Assembly: GCA_021798635.1 (NCBI GenBank) | Contig: JAJZGH010000215.1 | Coordinates: 1-8,756 of the forward strand | Direction of reading: 5' to 3' | DNA length: 8,756 nucleotides | From: Planctomycetota bacterium | Lineage (GTDB): Bacteria > Planctomycetota > Phycisphaerae > WQYP01 | Part shown: one piece after another, positions 5,652 to 8,756 of the stretch | Position numbering within the stretch: position 1 is the stretch's first letter | How the letters are laid out: the number at the start of each line of letters is the position of its first letter | Made by a program: the position numbers and the translations under genes | Notes under the pieces: generated by a model | Told to the model about the DNA's origin: nothing | The model's database searches: none | The model's input: the letters and a program-made list of their open reading frames with translations, nothing else

Positions 5652-6362
5652 ATGCGGATTATGCTCATTTCAGATGTACATGCCAATCCTTGGGCGCTAA
5701 AGGCCGTGGCCGAAGATGCGGGGGATGTCGATCACATTCTGTGTGCCGGTGATTGCGTTACGTATGGTACGCGCCCGGCCGAGGTAATCGCATGGCTGCG
5801 AGAGCGCGGAGCCATTACAGTGCGGGGAAATCATGATGACGCGGTAGCTTTTAATCATCATCCGCGCGCGGCCCCTGCCAAAGCGCATTTGGCGCTGACC
5901 TTGCGTGACTGGACACAGACGAAACTTGAAGCGGCACAGATTCAATGGCTGGCGCGGTTGCCGCTGATTATTACATGGGAAATATCCGGGGCGCGGTTTG
6001 TGATGGTTCACGCCACGCCACCCGATCCGCTGTACGACTATCGGCTCACGCCCAACGCCCCGCATTCTATCCTGACCGAAACGCTGACGGGTTTTGAAGC
6101 GGATTTTGTGGTTCTGGGCCACACGCATCTCCCCTTTATACGAAAGCATAACCGAATGACTGTGGTTAATCCCGGATCCGTCGGGCAACCGCTGGATGGT
6201 GATCCGCGAGCGGCCTACGCTATCTGGGAGGATGGTGAAATTACATTGCATCGCGCAGCGTATGACCATCGGGAATTAATCAGCACCCTGGATGAATTGG
6301 CTTTAACGGATGATCTGTACTGCAGCTTAAGGCGATCCTTTGAACTTGGAAGAATGATTTAG
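5652..6362 (+). CDS. Calcineurin-like metallophosphoesterase
   Basis: A 236-residue single-domain protein with the full metal-site set of the superfamily: DVH (Asp 8, His 10), GD (Asp 34), GNHD (Asn 60, His 61), His 120 in VMVHATPP, and GHTH (157, 159), followed by the NPGSVGQP motif typical of the YfcE/MJ0936-like branch. Members hydrolyse phosphomono- or phosphodiesters using two divalent metals; the substrate here cannot be told. No signal peptide is visible, so it is probably cytosolic. The start is the ATG at 5652, with AGGGG 5 bases upstream. An in-frame TTG at 5604 lies in the riboswitch leader and is rejected. It is the first gene after riboswitch 3 and is 25 bases from enolase, so it should be fluoride-controlled. 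Confidence 0.9.
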   Translation: MRIMLISDVHANPWALKAVAEDAGDVDHILCAGDCVTYGTRPAEVIAWLRERGAITVRGNHDDAVAFNHHPRAAPAKAHLALTLRDWTQTKLEAAQIQWLARLPLIITWEISGARFVMVHATPPDPLYDYRLTPNAPHSILTETLTGFEADFVVLGHTHLPFIRKHNRMTVVNPGSVGQPLDGDPRAAYAIWEDGEITLHRAAYDHRELISTLDELALTDDLYCSLRRSFELGRMI

Positions 6363-6387
6363 TTGATGTGACACAGGAGTATTTCCC

Positions 6388-7683
6388 ATGACTGGAAAAA
6401 TAACCCATGCCCGTGCTGTTGAGATTCTGGATTCGCGCGGCAACCCCACGTTGAAGGTGTATGTCACGCTTTCCTCTGGAGTCACGGGCGCGGCGGCGGT
6501 TCCTTCCGGTGCATCCACGGGTGAAAATGAGGCGGTGGAATTACGTGATGGGGACGCCCATCGGTATGGAGGTAAAGGCGTTTTGATTGCGGCAGAAAAT
6601 GTCAACAGCCGAATATCTCCCAGGATTACGGGGATGGAGTCGCACAACCAGGCTGAATTGGATCGCACGCTGTGCGAACTCGATGGAACGGATAATTACA
6701 GCAAACTCGGGGCCAATGCGATACTGGGAGTTTCCATGGCCGTAGCGCGGGCGGCGGCAGCGCAATCCGGGCAGGCGCTGTATGAGTATCTCGGCGGCGC
6801 GTCGGCGTGCACGCTTCCGCTACCGATGATGAATGTCCTCAACGGGGGCAAACATGCGGCCAATAGCGTCGATTTCCAGGAATATATGATTGTTCCCCTT
6901 GGAGCACCCAACTTTGCGGAGGCCTTGCGCTACGGTGCGGAAACGTACCATGCTCTGGCGGCTATTCTGCGCAATCGGGGATATGCAACCGCCGTGGGCG
7001 ATGAAGGCGGTTTTGCCCCGAACCTCACGAGCAACGAAGAGGCGTGTGAACTGCTGGTGGAGGCCATCACGCATGCCGGGTATGAGCCGGGGGCGGATGT
7101 GGCAATAGCGATTGATCCTGCGGCGAGTTCGTTTTACATCAAGGGGGAATATGATTTGAGCCGGTCCGGTCAAGGCCGCCGCACTGCCGAAGAAATGTGC
7201 CGACTCTATGAGTCGTGGGCGAATAAGTACCCCCTGGTCTCCATCGAAGACGGGTTTGCGGAAAATGACTGGGAAGGGTTTCAGGCGCACACGGCGTCGT
7301 TGGGTGCAAAGATTCAGATTGTCGGTGATGATATCTATGTGACCAATACCAAATTTATCCAACGTGGTATCGCCGCCAAAGTCAGCAACGCGGTGCTCAT
7401 TAAACTCAATCAAATTGGTACTGTAACGCAGACTATCGAAGCCATTACACTATGCCGCAAAGCGGGCTGGAATTTTATTATTTCTCATCGTTCCGGTGAA
7501 ACAGAGGATGCGTTTATCGCCGATTTTGCTGTGGCGATGGGCGGGGGGCAAATTAAAACCGGTGCCCCGTGCCGCAGCGAGCGGGTAGCAAAATATAACC
7601 GACTGCTGGAAATAGAACTGGAATTAGGATCCAAGGCCAAATTTAAGAATCCGTTCAAAGTTCAGGCAACTCCGGCGAGATAA
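6388..7683 (+). CDS. eno: Enolase (phosphopyruvate hydratase), fluoride-riboswitch-controlled
   Basis: Enolase interconverts 2-phosphoglycerate and phosphoenolpyruvate in glycolysis and gluconeogenesis. The protein is 431 residues, full length. Catalytic and metal residues are all present: the mobile loop PSGASTG (39-45), His 156, Glu 165, Glu 206 (GDEGG), Asp 243, Glu 287 (IEDG), Asp 314 (VGDD), Lys 339 (LIKLNQIG), ISHRSGE (365-371) and Lys 390 (GQIKTG). Small departures from E. coli enolase near the active site are NGGKHAAN for NGGEHADN and GDDIYVTN for GDDLFVTN. AGGAG lies 8 bases before the ATG. Enolase is strongly inhibited by fluoride with phosphate and magnesium, which explains its place behind riboswitch 3. 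Whether this is the only enolase of the genome or an inducible second copy cannot be seen here. Confidence 0.97.
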   Translation: MTGKITHARAVEILDSRGNPTLKVYVTLSSGVTGAAAVPSGASTGENEAVELRDGDAHRYGGKGVLIAAENVNSRISPRITGMESHNQAELDRTLCELDGTDNYSKLGANAILGVSMAVARAAAAQSGQALYEYLGGASACTLPLPMMNVLNGGKHAANSVDFQEYMIVPLGAPNFAEALRYGAETYHALAAILRNRGYATAVGDEGGFAPNLTSNEEACELLVEAITHAGYEPGADVAIAIDPAASSFYIKGEYDLSRSGQGRRTAEEMCRLYESWANKYPLVSIEDGFAENDWEGFQAHTASLGAKIQIVGDDIYVTNTKFIQRGIAAKVSNAVLIKLNQIGTVTQTIEAITLCRKAGWNFIISHRSGETEDAFIADFAVAMGGGQIKTGAPCRSERVAKYNRLLEIELELGSKAKFKNPFKVQATPAR

Positions 7684-7700
7684 GGTAAGCTACAGACATT

Positions 7701-8651
7701 ATGGTACGGATGATACTGTTCAATCTGATCCAAGTCGCGGTGGTGATGTTTTTGTCACCCTTGGGGGTGGGCATTTTGAATCGACTCAAAGAGCGTGTGG
7801 CCGGCAAAAAAGGCTCCAGCATTTTTCAGACCTATCGGGATATATGGAAACTTTTTCATAAAGACCAGATACTTTCCAGTGAAAGCACCTGGATTTTCCG
7901 GGCAACGCCTTATGTCTGCTTTGCGGCACCGATTCTGGTCACGATGCTGATTCCCGTGCTTACAAGCTATCCGCTATTTTTTGCGTTCATGGGGGACATG
8001 ATCGGCGGCGGCTTTGTTCTGGCGCTGGGTGGATTTTTCGCCACGATTGCCGCAGTGGACACCGCCAATCCCTACGGAGCCATGGGCGCCAGCCGCACGC
8101 GCATGGTGGGTTTCCTGGCCGAGCCGGTGTTTATGGTGGTGTTTTTTACGGTCTGCTTCGTGGCGAATTCGACAATTCCCTACATTGTGCAGCAGAAATG
8201 GGTGCATCCCGAATCCAATTTCTTCAACCCCGCGCATATTCTTGTGGCGGTGGCTTTTTTTATGCTGATTCTGGCGGAGACCGGGAAAATTCCAGTGGAT
8301 AATCCATCGGGTCATTTTGAACTGGCCATGATTGACGAATCCAAGTCCCTGGAATATTCCGGCTCCGGGGCGGCGTTGATGAAATGGGCCGGCAGCATGA
8401 AGTTCATTGTGCTTCTGTGCATTTTTCTCAATGTTCTTATTGCGCCGTGGGGGCTGGCATCGGGGACCGCTTTGGGCGACGTGCTTTTGGCAATACCGCT
8501 GATATTTATCAAAATCCTGATGGCTATAGGGGTGATCGTGATCGTGGAAAGTTCGCTGGCTAAGTTGCGACTTTTCCGTATTACCGCGTTTTTGGGCCTG
8601 GCGTTTGTGGTGGCGGTGGCCGCCGTGCTGACGCGGATGATGACCACCTGA
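7701..8651 (+). CDS. hyfC: HyfC/HycD-type membrane subunit (NuoH family)
   Basis: A 316-residue integral membrane protein with about eight hydrophobic segments. It belongs to the complex I subunit 1 family, in its hydrogenase-4/formate-hydrogenlyase branch. FQTYRDIWKLFHKDQI (42-57) matches the QDYRDIHKLFKR pattern of HyfC rather than the GPNRVGP pattern of NuoH. AETGKIPVDNPSGHFELAMIDE (192-213) and LEYSGSGAALMKW (217-229) are the branch's cytoplasmic-loop signature with conserved Glu residues. Such subunits link the hydrogenase-like arm to ion-translocating subunits. It starts 17 bases after the enolase stop. No good ribosome site is seen for ATG 7701; ATG 7710 is an alternative. A hyfB-like gene usually precedes hyfC and is absent here, so the module may be reduced or rearranged. 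Confidence 0.88.
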   Translation: MVRMILFNLIQVAVVMFLSPLGVGILNRLKERVAGKKGSSIFQTYRDIWKLFHKDQILSSESTWIFRATPYVCFAAPILVTMLIPVLTSYPLFFAFMGDMIGGGFVLALGGFFATIAAVDTANPYGAMGASRTRMVGFLAEPVFMVVFFTVCFVANSTIPYIVQQKWVHPESNFFNPAHILVAVAFFMLILAETGKIPVDNPSGHFELAMIDESKSLEYSGSGAALMKWAGSMKFIVLLCIFLNVLIAPWGLASGTALGDVLLAIPLIFIKILMAIGVIVIVESSLAKLRLFRITAFLGLAFVVAVAAVLTRMMTT

Positions 8652-8669
8652 TCGGGGAAAGGTACGGCG

Positions 8670-8756
8670 ATGACTCCGGATAAAGTTGCATGGATTCATG
8701 AACTGATTCTGCTGGTGGCGGGCTTTTTTCTGCTATGCAGTTTCGGGCTTATCGCG
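8670..8756 (+). CDS. hyfE: Probable HyfE-like small membrane subunit (partial, 5' end only)
   Basis: Only 29 codons are in the window. They start at ATG 8670 after GGGGAAAGG and 18 bases past the hyfC stop. The peptide has a short polar start (MTPDKVAWIHE) followed by a hydrophobic segment (LILLVAGFFLLCSFGLIA). The position directly after hyfC, and a first transmembrane helix of this kind, fit HyfE, the NuoK-like subunit of Hyf-type complexes. The identification rests mostly on gene order and is tentative. Confidence 0.55.
   Translation, partial: MTPDKVAWIHELILLVAGFFLLCSFGLIA

Noticed and set aside
5697..6269. 190-codon minus-strand frame opposite the phosphoesterase
   Set aside because: Shadow of a clearly coding gene with all metal motifs on the other strand; no family resemblance.
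6820..7413. 197-codon minus-strand frame inside enolase
   Set aside because: Antisense to the most conserved part of enolase; no recognisable product.
7701..8651. NuoH of a standard complex I
   Set aside because: The GPNRVGP loop motif is absent, and the YRDIWKLF and GKIPVDNP motifs fit the HyfC/HycD branch; the neighbours are not nuo genes.
7974..8699. 241-codon His-rich minus-strand frame opposite hyfC
   Set aside because: The His/Gln/Arg richness is the complement of hydrophobic membrane codons; it has no ribosome site or family match.
1..8756. Mobile elements, CRISPR arrays, tRNA or rRNA genes
   Set aside because: No transposase, integrase, terminal inverted repeats with target duplications, spacer-repeat arrays or tRNA cloverleaf patterns were recognised on either strand.

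Overview
This is a bacterial chromosomal window built around a fluoride-response locus. I see three separate fluoride riboswitch (crcB-motif) aptamers within about 3.6 kb. Each has a sigma70-type promoter just upstream and each heads a different transcription unit. The host cannot be named from sequence alone. The promoters have near-consensus -35/-10 boxes, the genes are packed in operons, and an MqnA gene points to menaquinone made by the futalosine route. A Hyf/formate-hydrogenlyase-type membrane subunit suggests anaerobic or facultatively anaerobic energy metabolism.

Layout. Positions 1-578 (minus) hold the N-terminal two thirds of mqnA, cut by the window edge. Its upstream region (579-740) contains a helically phased array of CAGTATT-type repeats. 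Positions 741-1926 (minus) hold crcB (fluoride channel) followed by a tandem DUF190 gene. These are preceded by riboswitch 1, a terminator/antiterminator platform and a promoter (1957-2116). Positions 2187-5299 (minus) hold two translationally coupled genes for short MutS-like ATPases, headed by riboswitch 2. Positions 5300-5651 are a divergent control region with riboswitch 2 facing left and riboswitch 3 facing right. Positions 5652 to the right edge (plus) hold a calcineurin-like phosphoesterase, enolase, a HyfC-like membrane subunit and the first codons of a probable HyfE-like subunit.

How it may work together. CrcB removes fluoride. Enolase is a classical fluoride-inhibited metalloenzyme, so the riboswitch-driven copy is probably a reserve or replacement enzyme. 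The phosphoesterase is another metal-dependent phosphoryl enzyme. The two MutS-like proteins lack any recognisable mismatch-binding domain and carry unusual, asymmetric ATPase motifs. Their role under fluoride is unknown and is the most interesting open question. The Hyf-type genes share the third unit, with no hyfB-like gene between enolase and hyfC.

Riboswitch 3 is a variant. The two positions that pair in the known aptamer structure as A6-U38 are both changed, to G and C, and position 39 is A. The rest of the fluoride core (U7, G8, A40, U41, G42, U48) is kept. Riboswitch 1 appears to act by transcription termination. Riboswitches 2 and 3 lie close to their start codons and show no U-tract terminator, so they more likely act on translation initiation.
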